Of a DNA stretch of 24,838 nucleotides, positions 15,575 through 22,048 are shown one piece after another; position 1 is the stretch's first letter, and each line of letters opens with the position of its first letter. This DNA is from Erythrobacter donghaensis (GTDB taxonomy: Bacteria > Pseudomonadota > Alphaproteobacteria > Sphingomonadales > Sphingomonadaceae): contig NZ_LSJS01000052.1 of assembly GCF_001557325.1 (NCBI RefSeq), forward strand, positions 1 through 24,838. Direction: 5' to 3'. A program made the translations under genes and the position numbers. The notes beneath the pieces are model-generated. The model was not told the origin of the DNA, made no database searches, and worked only from the letters and a program-made list of their open reading frames with translations.

Positions 15575-15678
15575 GGTTCGCAGCTAATCCCTTGCCGGCG
15601 GCGATCAATTGCTTTTGCCGCAACCGAGATACGGTTTGAAGCCGAAAGGGTTGCAGGAGCCTGGCGAGAAGGCGCGGC

Positions 15679-16461
15679 TTAGGCCCACAGCGCCTGTCCG
15701 CTGCGGTAAAGCATGTAGGTCGCGACGGCGAAGATCAGCAGCGCGAACACGGTCTTGAGCTGGCCGCCTGCGGCAAGGCGGTGCGAGGCGCGGGTGCCGA
15801 TCAGGCCTCCGGCTGCTCCCCCGGCGATGAACACGCCTGCAAGGCTCCAGTCGACCAGACCGGAGACGGCATAATTGCCCGCCGTCGCCAGCCCGAAGGC
15901 GGTCACCGCGACAAGGCTGGTGCCGACCGCGTTCACCATCATCATGTCGGTCGAGGCGATCAGGCCGGGAACGATCAGAAAGCCGCCGCCGATCCCGAAG
16001 AAGCCGCTGAAGGCGCCGGTGCCGAGGCCATATGCGACAAGCCGCGGGGCATTGTCGCGGCCGAGCCTCACGCCGGGGGTGCCGACCGCCTTGCGGCTGC
16101 GCAGCATCAGGGCTCCGACCACCAGCATCAGCAGCGCAAACAGGAACAGCAGCTTTTCGCCGTCGAAGCTCTTGCCGAGGCTCGATCCGGCGAGCGCGCC
16201 AATCACGCCGACGGTCGCGTAGACCGTCCCGCAAGGCCAGCGCACATCGCCCGCCCGCGCGTGCTGGGCAAGGCCGATCGCGGCATTGGCGGCGACCGCG
16301 AGCGCGCTGGTGCCGATCGCGACGTGGGGGTTCTCGACGCCCACCAGATAGACCATCAGCGGCACGGCGAGGATCGACCCGCCGCCGCCCACAAGGCCGA
16401 GCGTGAAGCCGACCAGAACGCCCGACAGTCCGCCGAGCGTCAAGTGGAGGGTGTCGATCAC
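15679..16461 (-). CDS. TauE/SafE (TSUP) family sulfur-anion exporter
   Basis: A 260-residue membrane protein with about eight helices and two related halves: GGLSGVLVGFTLGLVGGGGSILAVPLMVYL near the N-terminus and GAFSGFFGIGGGFLIVPGLI at the centre, the two Gly-rich repeats of the TSUP fold. NPHVAIGTSALAVAANA and NAVGTSLVAVTAFG follow each repeat. The GTG start overlaps the preceding stop (GTGA); the frame upstream of it is a shadow of the neighbour. TSUP proteins export sulfite, sulfoacetate, thiosulfate or similar anions. Beside a persulfide-dioxygenase-like gene, sulfite export is the natural reading, but the substrate is inferred from context. Confidence 0.9.
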   Translation of the reverse strand: MIDTLHLTLGGLSGVLVGFTLGLVGGGGSILAVPLMVYLVGVENPHVAIGTSALAVAANAAIGLAQHARAGDVRWPCGTVYATVGVIGALAGSSLGKSFDGEKLLFLFALLMLVVGALMLRSRKAVGTPGVRLGRDNAPRLVAYGLGTGAFSGFFGIGGGFLIVPGLIASTDMMMVNAVGTSLVAVTAFGLATAGNYAVSGLVDWSLAGVFIAGGAAGGLIGTRASHRLAAGGQLKTVFALLIFAVATYMLYRSGQALWA

Positions 16462-16883
16462 GCCGTGCCCCGCCCTTCGGCGAGGCGCGCAATCCCCATG
16501 CCGACCAGCATCGCAGCAACAAAAATCGCGGCAGGCACGGGCGCCACGGCGAGCGCGGCAAAACCGGGGCCGGGGCACAGACCGGCAATCCCCCAACCGA
16601 TGCCGAACAGCGCCGACCCGCCGACCAGCCGCGGGGTAATGTCGCGCGCGTCGGGGAGCGAGAAGGTCTCAGCGAAGGCAGGGCGCTGCATCCGGCGCTG
16701 GATCGCCCAGGCGAGCGCCATCACCAGCACCGCGCCGCCCATCACGAAGGCGAGCGTCGGGTCCCAGGCTCCGAACAGATCGAGGAATCCCCGCACCCGC
16801 GCCGGATCGGTCATGCCGCCGATGGTGAGCCCCGCGCCGAAGATCGTGCCCGAGACGAGCGGCAGGATGAGCGCGCGGATCAT
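16458..16883 (-). CDS. YeeE/YedE-family half-transporter (DUF6691 type)
   Basis: A 141-residue protein with about four membrane helices. Signature segments are SGTIFGAGLTIGGMTDPARVRGFLDLFGAWDPTL and, in the C-terminal half, GSALFGIGWGIAGLCPGPGF, with a Cys (IAGLCPGP) like the thiosulfate-relaying Cys of YeeE/TsuA. It is the C-terminal half-equivalent of full-length YeeE; the preceding gene encodes the other half, so the two probably assemble. The ATG overlaps the preceding stop (ATGA), and the 3' end overlaps the exporter gene (GTGA). Transport of thiosulfate or another reduced sulfur species is inferred from family and context. Confidence 0.9.
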   Translation of the reverse strand: MIRALILPLVSGTIFGAGLTIGGMTDPARVRGFLDLFGAWDPTLAFVMGGAVLVMALAWAIQRRMQRPAFAETFSLPDARDITPRLVGGSALFGIGWGIAGLCPGPGFAALAVAPVPAAIFVAAMLVGMGIARLAEGRGTA

Positions 16884-17329
16884 GGCAGCACCGCAAGGCC
16901 AAGCGCGTTCATCGCGGCTACGGTCGCAAAGCCGGTCGCCATGAAGACTGCCACCGCGACCAGCGAGCGCTGCGAGAGGCGGCTCATCCCGCACACCCCG
17001 TGGCCGCTGGTGCATCCACTGCCGAGGCGGGTGCCGAAGCCGACGATGAGCCCGGCGGCGACCAGCGTGACCGGATCGGCGAAGGCGGGCAGAGCGGAAG
17101 CGGTCAGGCGGGTGACCAGCAGCGCGCCCAGCGGCAGGCCGACGACGAAGGCCCAGGCTGCGCTGCGCGGCAGCGAGCTCTCGGCTATACCAAAGGCGCG
17201 CGCGGCAATGCCCGAGACGCCCGCGATCCGCCCTGCCCCCAGCAGCATCAGCGCGGCGGCGAGGCCGATCAGCCCGCCGCCGATCAGCCCCGCCAGCGGC
17301 GCGGCATCGGGAAAGCCGGGCAAGCTCAT
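16880..17329 (-). CDS. YeeE/YedE-family half-transporter (thiosulfate uptake-like)
   Basis: A 149-residue membrane protein with about four helices and the strongly conserved GFGTRLGSGCTSGHGVCGMSRLS segment (two cysteines within the SGCTSGHGVCG motif). In YeeE/TsuA such cysteines pass thiosulfate through the membrane. The N-terminus (LIGGGLIGLAAALMLLGAGRIAGVSG) is also typical. The ATG overlaps the stop of the upstream metallohydrolase gene (ATGA), and the stop overlaps the next half-transporter (ATGA), so the pair is translationally coupled. It acts in the inner membrane; the exact sulfur substrate is not known. Confidence 0.92.
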   Translation of the reverse strand: MSLPGFPDAAPLAGLIGGGLIGLAAALMLLGAGRIAGVSGIAARAFGIAESSLPRSAAWAFVVGLPLGALLVTRLTASALPAFADPVTLVAAGLIVGFGTRLGSGCTSGHGVCGMSRLSQRSLVAVAVFMATGFATVAAMNALGLAVLP

Positions 17330-18258
17330 ACCGCGTTGACCGGCAGCTTGAGGTAGGTGACGCCGTTCGCTTCCGGCGGGGGCAGGTGTCCGGCGCGCAT
17401 GTTGACCTGCACGCTCGGCAGGATCAGGCGCGGCATGGCCAGGGTCGCATCGCGCGCCTCGCGCATGGCGACGAAATCATCCTCGGCGATGCCGTCATGG
17501 GCGTGGACATTGCCCGCACGCTCGGCAGCAACGGTGGTCTCCCACACATATTCGCTGCGGCCCTCGGGGAGGTAGTCGTGGCACATGAACAGCCGCGTCG
17601 CAGGCGGGAGCGCGAGGATGCGGCGGAGCGAACGGTAAAGCGTGCGCGCATCGCCGCCGGGAAAGTCGGCGCGCGCGGTGCCGTAGTCGGGCATGAACAT
17701 GGTGTCGCCCACGAACACCGCGTCGCCCACCACATAGGCGACGCAGGCGGGGGTGTGACCGGGGACGTGCAGCACCGTGACCGGCAAGGCGCCGATGGTG
17801 AAGCTGTCGCCATCGCGGAACAGCACGTCGAACTGCGACCCGTCGCGCGCGAACTCGGTGCCGGCGTTGAACAACTTGCCGAACACGGCCTGCACGTGGG
17901 TGATCTCGGCACCGATGGCGATCTTCCCGCCGAGCCGCTCCTGCAAATAGGGCGCGGCCGAGAAGTGGTCGGCATGGGCATGGGTTTCGAGCAGCCATGT
18001 CACTTTCAATTTCTGCGAAGTGACATGGGCGATCACCGCGTCGGCGGAGGTGGTCGCGGTGCGGCCCGAGGCCGGGTCGAAATCGAGCACCGAGTCGATG
18101 ATCGCCGCCTCGCGGGTCGCAGGGTCGTGAACGACATAAGTGACGGTGAAGGTGGTAGGGTCGAAAAAGCTCGCGATTTCCGCGCGCAAGGCAGGATCGG
18201 CGGCAGCGTGGGCGGCCTGCGCGCGGGCCTGCTCCAGCACGGGATCGGGGCTGCTCAT
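17326..18258 (-). CDS. Persulfide-dioxygenase-like MBL-fold metallohydrolase (ETHE1/Blh type)
   Basis: A 310-residue metallo-beta-lactamase-fold protein. Metal ligands follow the family pattern: H93, H95, D97, H98 in THAHADH, H168 in VPGHTP, D185 in VGDTMF and H227 in MCHDYLP. DYGTARADFPGGDA is the counterpart of the GRTDF segment of ETHE1 enzymes, and the LPSVQVNMRAG ending is typical of the Blh branch. Such enzymes oxidise glutathione persulfide to sulfite with O2 using one iron. The start is the ATG with GGAGAAA five bases upstream; an in-frame ATG at 18282 lacks a ribosome site and falls at the predicted transcription start. It heads the sulfur/cio block. Confidence 0.9.
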   Translation of the reverse strand: MSSPDPVLEQARAQAAHAAADPALRAEIASFFDPTTFTVTYVVHDPATREAAIIDSVLDFDPASGRTATTSADAVIAHVTSQKLKVTWLLETHAHADHFSAAPYLQERLGGKIAIGAEITHVQAVFGKLFNAGTEFARDGSQFDVLFRDGDSFTIGALPVTVLHVPGHTPACVAYVVGDAVFVGDTMFMPDYGTARADFPGGDARTLYRSLRRILALPPATRLFMCHDYLPEGRSEYVWETTVAAERAGNVHAHDGIAEDDFVAMREARDATLAMPRLILPSVQVNMRAGHLPPPEANGVTYLKLPVNAV

Positions 18259-18263
18259 CACGG

Positions 18264-18270
18264 TTTCTCC
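18264..18270 (-). promoter_or_regulatory. Ribosome binding site fixing the metallohydrolase start
   Basis: GGAGAAA on the minus strand, five bases before the ATG at 18258. It decides for that codon against the in-frame ATG at 18282, which has no such element. Confidence 0.7.
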
Positions 18271-18288
18271 AATCACTTTCATAAATCG

Positions 18289-18317
18289 TGTATATGTATT
18301 GCCATGGGCGCAGTCAA
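18289..18317 (-). promoter_or_regulatory. Sigma-70-type promoter for the sulfur/cio block
   Basis: On the minus strand TTGACT (18317-18312) and TATACA (18294-18289) are separated by exactly 17 bases, close to the housekeeping consensus. Predicted transcription start is near 18282. The -35 element lies just before the divergent peroxiredoxin start, so the two directions share regulatory DNA. The AT-rich stretch 18271-18300 is a candidate operator for the ArsR-type regulator encoded at 18964. Confidence 0.65.
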
Positions 18318-18334
18318 GGACTATGCTCACCCGC

Positions 18335-18967
18335 ATGGACCAACCCGCCGCCCCCCTGCGCATCGGCGATGCTGCCCCCGATTTCGAGGCACGCAGCACC
18401 ATCGGCCCCGTGAGGCTCTCCGCGCACCGGGGCCGCTGGCTCGTGCTGTTCTCGCACCCGGCCGACTTCACCCCCGTGTGCACCACCGAATTCGTCGCCC
18501 TCGCCCGCGAGGCCGATGCTTTCGCCCAGCGCGGCTGCGACCTGATGGCGCTCTCGGTCGACAGCCTCTTCGCCCACTTCGCCTGGCTGCGCATGATCCG
18601 TGACCGCTTCGGGGTCGAGGTGCGCTTCCCGATCCTCGAGGATCCGACGCTGGTGATCGCCCGCGCTTTCGGCATGGTCTGCGCCGCCGACCGTGACAGC
18701 GGCGCGGTGCGTTCGACCTTCTTCATCGACCCCCACGGCGTGATCCGGGCGATGACCTGCTATCCGGCGAACCTCGGCCGCTCGATCCCGGAGATGCTGC
18801 GCATCCTCGACGGGCTGCAGGCGGTCGATGCCAAGGGCGCGCTGGCCCCGGCCAACTGGCGCCCGGGCGATCCGTTGCTCGAGCAGCCGGGCCACGATCT
18901 CGATGCGGTGTTCGATGCCGAGGAGGCGACCGCGTGGTTCCTGCGCGAGACGGGGCCGAACGCATGA
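18335..18967 (+). CDS. 1-Cys peroxiredoxin (Prx6 type)
   Basis: A 210-residue thiol peroxidase. The peroxidatic C49 lies in LFSHPADFTPVCTTEF, the Prx6-family signature; later segments FPILEDPTLVIARAFGM, RSTFFIDPHGVIRAM and LRILDGLQAVD are typical, as is the long C-terminal extension. No partner resolving Cys is evident in the expected place, so a thiol such as glutathione would regenerate it. Start uncertain: the in-frame ATG at 18323 would put an AAGGA element only two bases away, while the ATG at 18335 leaves fourteen. It is divergent from the metallohydrolase gene and overlaps the ArsR gene by ATGA. A role against peroxides or reactive sulfur species is inferred. Confidence 0.9.
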   Translation: MDQPAAPLRIGDAAPDFEARSTIGPVRLSAHRGRWLVLFSHPADFTPVCTTEFVALAREADAFAQRGCDLMALSVDSLFAHFAWLRMIRDRFGVEVRFPILEDPTLVIARAFGMVCAADRDSGAVRSTFFIDPHGVIRAMTCYPANLGRSIPEMLRILDGLQAVDAKGALAPANWRPGDPLLEQPGHDLDAVFDAEEATAWFLRETGPNA

Positions 18968-19320
18968 GCATCGCCGAGGCGGCACTCGTCGAGGCGCTGA
19001 AGGCGCTCGCTCACCCGCTGCGCTGGCGGATCCTTCGCACGCTCGCGAGCGGCGAGCGCAATGTCGGCGAGATCGAGCAGGCGACGGGGATCGGCCAGCC
19101 CGCGCTCTCGCAGCAGCTCGGCGTGCTGCGCAAGGCGGGGTTGGTGGTGACCCGCAAGGATGCCAAGCTGGTGTTTTATGCGCTCGCGGCAGAGGCGATC
19201 GGGGGCATCACGGATGCGCTGTCGGGCCTCGCGCCGGAGCGCCCCGCCCCGGCGCGCGCGATGGCTTCGCCGCAGCGCACGCCCACCCCCGGCGTCGCCA
19301 ACTTTGCGCGGCTGTCCTAG
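18964..19320 (+). CDS. ArsR-family transcriptional repressor without cysteines
   Basis: A 118-residue winged-helix regulator. LVEALKALAHPLRWRILRTLASGERNVGEIEQATGIGQPALSQQLGVLRKAGLVVTRKDAKLVFYAL covers the ArsR fold, with the recognition helix around GQPALSQQLGVL (the pattern is continuous; only short pieces are diagnostic). Confidence 0.
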   Translation: MSIAEAALVEALKALAHPLRWRILRTLASGERNVGEIEQATGIGQPALSQQLGVLRKAGLVVTRKDAKLVFYALAAEAIGGITDALSGLAPERPAPARAMASPQRTPTPGVANFARLS

Positions 19321-19991
19321 GACGAGGGCGGCGGGCCCGCCAGCGCTGCGCGCAGGCGGCGACGCACGAGGAAGGGCTCGAGCCAGCGGCCGACCAGATA
19401 GATCGCCGCGAAGATGCCCGCCAGCGCATAGCCCTCATCGGGCGAATGGCGTCCCTCGTCCTTTTTCTCGTCCTTCTTCTTGTTCGGATCCTCGGGTGCG
19501 GGCGCGCCGAGGAATTCGTCGACCGGGTGCAATTTCTTCACCGGCTTGGGTTTCTCGTCCTTCTTCCCGGCCTGCTCGCTCGCCTCGGCCCCGGCTGCCT
19601 CCCATGCGTTGATGGTGATCGCGGCTTGCGCGAAGCCGAGGAACAGCAGCGGGGTGAGGAAGCACAGCAGCAGAGCGTGGCTGAACAGGTCGAAGCGCAG
19701 CACCGCGCCCGCGCCCGCCTGCTCGATCCACATCCGCCCGCGGGTGAACGTCGCCAGCTTGTCCTGCGCGGCCGGATTGCGCTTGGTGTAGGTCAGCACC
19801 CCGCCTTCTTCCGAAAGGGTGGTGCCGGCGGTGCGCAGCAGCGGATCGATCCGGGCAAAGGCCTCGGCCGCGGACATGCCTGCGTCGACCGGCACTTCGC
19901 CGCGCACGCGCCAGATCTTGTCGATCAGTGGCAGGCTGAGCCCAGGCATGGCGCGGCGCGGTGTTTCGAGCGTTCCTGCAGCTCCGCTCAC
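19317..19991 (-). CDS. Unknown membrane protein coupled to a sterol-desaturase-family gene
   Basis: A 224-residue protein that I do not recognise. An N-terminal soluble part (about residues 1-95, including MPGLSLPLIDKIWRVRGEV and TRGRMWIEQAG) is followed by a membrane helix (about 105-125, LLLCFLTPLLFLGFAQAA). A highly charged Lys/Glu/Pro loop (about 140-180, many KKDEK repeats) precedes a second helix (about 190-210, YALAGIFAAIYLVGRW) and a basic tail. The GTG start overlaps the desaturase stop (GTGA). Its stop overlaps that of the convergent ArsR gene at CTAG. It may assist the hydroxylase or act in the envelope; nothing shows a catalytic role. Confidence 0.75.
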   Translation of the reverse strand: MSGAAGTLETPRRAMPGLSLPLIDKIWRVRGEVPVDAGMSAAEAFARIDPLLRTAGTTLSEEGGVLTYTKRNPAAQDKLATFTRGRMWIEQAGAGAVLRFDLFSHALLLCFLTPLLFLGFAQAAITINAWEAAGAEASEQAGKKDEKPKPVKKLHPVDEFLGAPAPEDPNKKKDEKKDEGRHSPDEGYALAGIFAAIYLVGRWLEPFLVRRRLRAALAGPPPSS

Positions 19992-21001
19992 TCTGCCGGT
20001 TCCAGCGCGGGCTGCATCGAGCCGCCATTGCCGCCGCCGAAGCGCTTGGCGAACCACGCCTTGCCGTCACGCCAGCCTTCGCGGAAGGGGAAGATCATCG
20101 TCTCGCCGATGTCCATCCGCCGCCCGCCTTCCATGCCCAGCACCTCGGCCTCGCCGTCGACGCAGGTGCCGAACATGCGGTCCCAGATGATCCAGGTGCC
20201 CGAATAGTTGCTGCGGGTCGCCTCGTAGTCCTGCGAGTGGTGGACCGAATGGTGCTCCACGGTGTTGAAGATGAAGCGCCACCAGCGCGGCGTGTTGAAG
20301 CGCACGTTGATGTGCTGATAGACCGACACCGTCATCCCGATCGCGCCCGCCAGCAGGAAGGCGCGCGGCAGGAAGTCGAAGAAGCCGCCGATCCCGAGCC
20401 CGATCAGGAACAGCTCGACCGGATTGCCGACCGCGCCCTTCTGGACGTTGAGCTGCGTGATGTAGTGGTGCGGCGCATGGGTCAGCCACAGCGGATGCCA
20501 GTTGTGCATCGCGCGGTGCATCCAGTACTGACCGAAGTCGAAGATCATCGAGATGATCACCGCCTGCACGAGCAACGGCAAGCCGGTGAACCAGCTGAAC
20601 TTATCCCAGTCGAAGGCGCCCTGCACCGCCGCGATGATCGCCCCGTCGCCGATATAGGCATCGACCATCCCGAGGAAGGTCATGCCCAGGCCGACATAGA
20701 ACACGTCGGTGGCGAATTCCTTCCAGGTCAGCTGCCAGCTTTCGTAGCGCGGGTTGACCCATTCGAGCACCAGCAGCAGCACCGTCCAGCCCAGCCGGAT
20801 CGCGATCGCGGTCGAGGCGACGGCGAGCCAGTTGGGGGCGTAATACCAGAAGGCGATCGCCGCGAAGAGCATGACGGGCTGGAACCAGGTGAAGACGAAC
20901 CGCTTGATCGGCCCGCCCTCGACCTTGCCGATATTCTCCCAGCCGACGGTCACGGGCGCATCGGCCCCGATGATCCGCTTGCCAACCTGAACTCCGGCCA
21001 T
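19988..21001 (-). CDS. Sterol desaturase/fatty acid hydroxylase family protein
   Basis: A 337-residue integral membrane di-iron enzyme. The histidine clusters are complete: H162-H166 in MHRAMH, H175, H178 and H179 in THAPHH, H230, and H250, H251, H254 and H255 in EHHSVHH. Several hydrophobic helices precede them (about 33-80 and 140-160). Family members hydroxylate or desaturate sterols, fatty acids, carotenoids or sphingolipid chains with O2; the substrate here cannot be read. The ATG beginning MAGVQVGKR is used because AGGGG lies six bases upstream, and the longer frame is a shadow. The downstream membrane protein overlaps by GTGA. Confidence 0.9.
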   Translation of the reverse strand: MAGVQVGKRIIGADAPVTVGWENIGKVEGGPIKRFVFTWFQPVMLFAAIAFWYYAPNWLAVASTAIAIRLGWTVLLLVLEWVNPRYESWQLTWKEFATDVFYVGLGMTFLGMVDAYIGDGAIIAAVQGAFDWDKFSWFTGLPLLVQAVIISMIFDFGQYWMHRAMHNWHPLWLTHAPHHYITQLNVQKGAVGNPVELFLIGLGIGGFFDFLPRAFLLAGAIGMTVSVYQHINVRFNTPRWWRFIFNTVEHHSVHHSQDYEATRSNYSGTWIIWDRMFGTCVDGEAEVLGMEGGRRMDIGETMIFPFREGWRDGKAWFAKRFGGGNGGSMQPALEPAE

Positions 21002-21053
21002 GACGCACCCCTGTTCGCAAACTGTCGCATTCTTGCCCTGCCAGCCATGGCGA

Positions 21054-21069
21054 CCTCGCACGCGCGAGG
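21054..21069. repeat. Short perfect hairpin upstream of the desaturase gene
   Basis: CCTCGC, a four-base loop and GCGAGG form a perfect 6-bp stem about 50 bases before the desaturase ATG. It would lie in the mRNA leader, or next to the promoter. No T run follows it, so it is unlikely to be a terminator for the response regulator gene. Confidence 0.35.
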
Positions 21070-21136
21070 AAGTGGACAAATGACGTAGAACTGCGCGAAC
21101 CCGAAGCAAGTAACTGGTATTGAACAACCCTGCCGG

Positions 21137-22048
21137 TCAGTCGGCCATCAGTCTCACCGCAATCGCGGTCGCCGCCGCGCGGGTTTCAACCCCCAGCTTG
21201 CGGAACACCTGTTCGAGATGCTTGTTGACGGTGCGCGGGCTGATGCCGAGGATCTCGCTGATTGTCTTGTTGGTCTTGCCGTAACTGACCCACAAGAGCA
21301 CTTCGGCCTCGCGCCGGGTGAGGCCGGCCTGCTTCTGGAGCGCGGCGATCTTGCCGTCCTCGCGCACCTCGGTGAGCTTGACCAGCACCTCGCCGGGACG
21401 GTCGCTTTCGAGCAGCGTGAGGTCGATCTCCATGCCCCGCACGCTGGCGCGCATGGTGGCGGTGGGCTGCATCGCCTCGCCCGCGGTGAGCAGCGCAATC
21501 GCCTCGTCGAGCGCATCGGGAAGCCGCGCGCTCTCGGGCGTCCAGGCGGGATCGATCGCGACGAACAGCGCGTCCGCCTGCGGGGTCGACCAGGCGAGCG
21601 CGCCGCCATCCCCCAGGGCAGCGAGGCTGCGCCCGGCAAAGCCCAGCGCCAGACGCGAACGGTGCGCCCCGCGCGCATTGGCGAGGTGAACGCGGATCCG
21701 CGCGAGCAGCTCCTCGATGACGATCGGCTTCCTCACGTAGTCCACCCCGCCCGTGCCGAATGCGGCGACGGCGTGTTCGGGATCGGTGAGCCCGGTGAGG
21801 AAGATCACCGGGATGTGCGCCGTCGCAGGCGCGCGCTTGATCGCCTGCGTCGTCTCGATCCCGCTGATCCCGGGCATCACCGCATCCATCAGGATGAGAT
21901 CGGGCTGCACCTCGCCGAGCAGTTCCAGCGTCGCCTCGCCGCTGCGCGCGACCAGCACGGTCATGCCCTCGGCATCGAGGGTGTCGACCAGGAAGCGGAG
22001 CGAGTCCGGGTTGTCGTCGACGACGAGGATGGTGTCCTTATACGGCAT
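21137..22048 (-). CDS. LuxR-type response regulator
   Basis: A 303-residue DNA-binding regulator. Residues 1-122 form a receiver with acidic DD at 11-12, phospho-acceptor D55 (LILMDAVMPGISG) and K107 (VRKPI). A middle region (about 125-235, with ALAWSTPQADALFVAIDPA and EVLVKLTEVREDG) looks like a degenerate PAS-type module, which I could not identify. The C-terminal LuxR helix-turn-helix (about 241-300) is clear: LTRREAEVLLWVSYGKTNKTISEILGISPRTVNKH. The ATG overlaps the kinase gene by 11 bases. It is the presumed partner of that kinase and probably activates a set of nitrogen-related genes, inferred only from the allophanate hydrolase upstream. Confidence 0.9.
   Translation of the reverse strand: MPYKDTILVVDDNPDSLRFLVDTLDAEGMTVLVARSGEATLELLGEVQPDLILMDAVMPGISGIETTQAIKRAPATAHIPVIFLTGLTDPEHAVAAFGTGGVDYVRKPIVIEELLARIRVHLANARGAHRSRLALGFAGRSLAALGDGGALAWSTPQADALFVAIDPAWTPESARLPDALDEAIALLTAGEAMQPTATMRASVRGMEIDLTLLESDRPGEVLVKLTEVREDGKIAALQKQAGLTRREAEVLLWVSYGKTNKTISEILGISPRTVNKHLEQVFRKLGVETRAAATAIAVRLMAD

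Noticed and set aside
15575..15678. FNR-type site upstream of cioA
   Set aside because: A TTGAT half-site is present on the minus strand, but the matching ATCAA half four bases on is missing.
14492..15682. Plus-strand open frame (396 codons) over cioA
   Set aside because: His/Arg/Glu-rich antisense translation of a well-supported oxidase gene.
18964..19320. Low confidence value listed for the ArsR gene in the feature table
   Set aside because: The 0.0 there is an entry error and should read about 0.9. The gene is well supported: 118 residues, winged-helix core (ALAHPLRWRILRTLASGE, then IGQPALSQQLGVLRKAGLV and DAKLVFYAL), ATG overlapping the peroxiredoxin stop as ATGA, and stop overlapping the convergent membrane-protein gene at CTAG. 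It contains no cysteine. It most likely represses the peroxiredoxin and the divergent sulfur operon.
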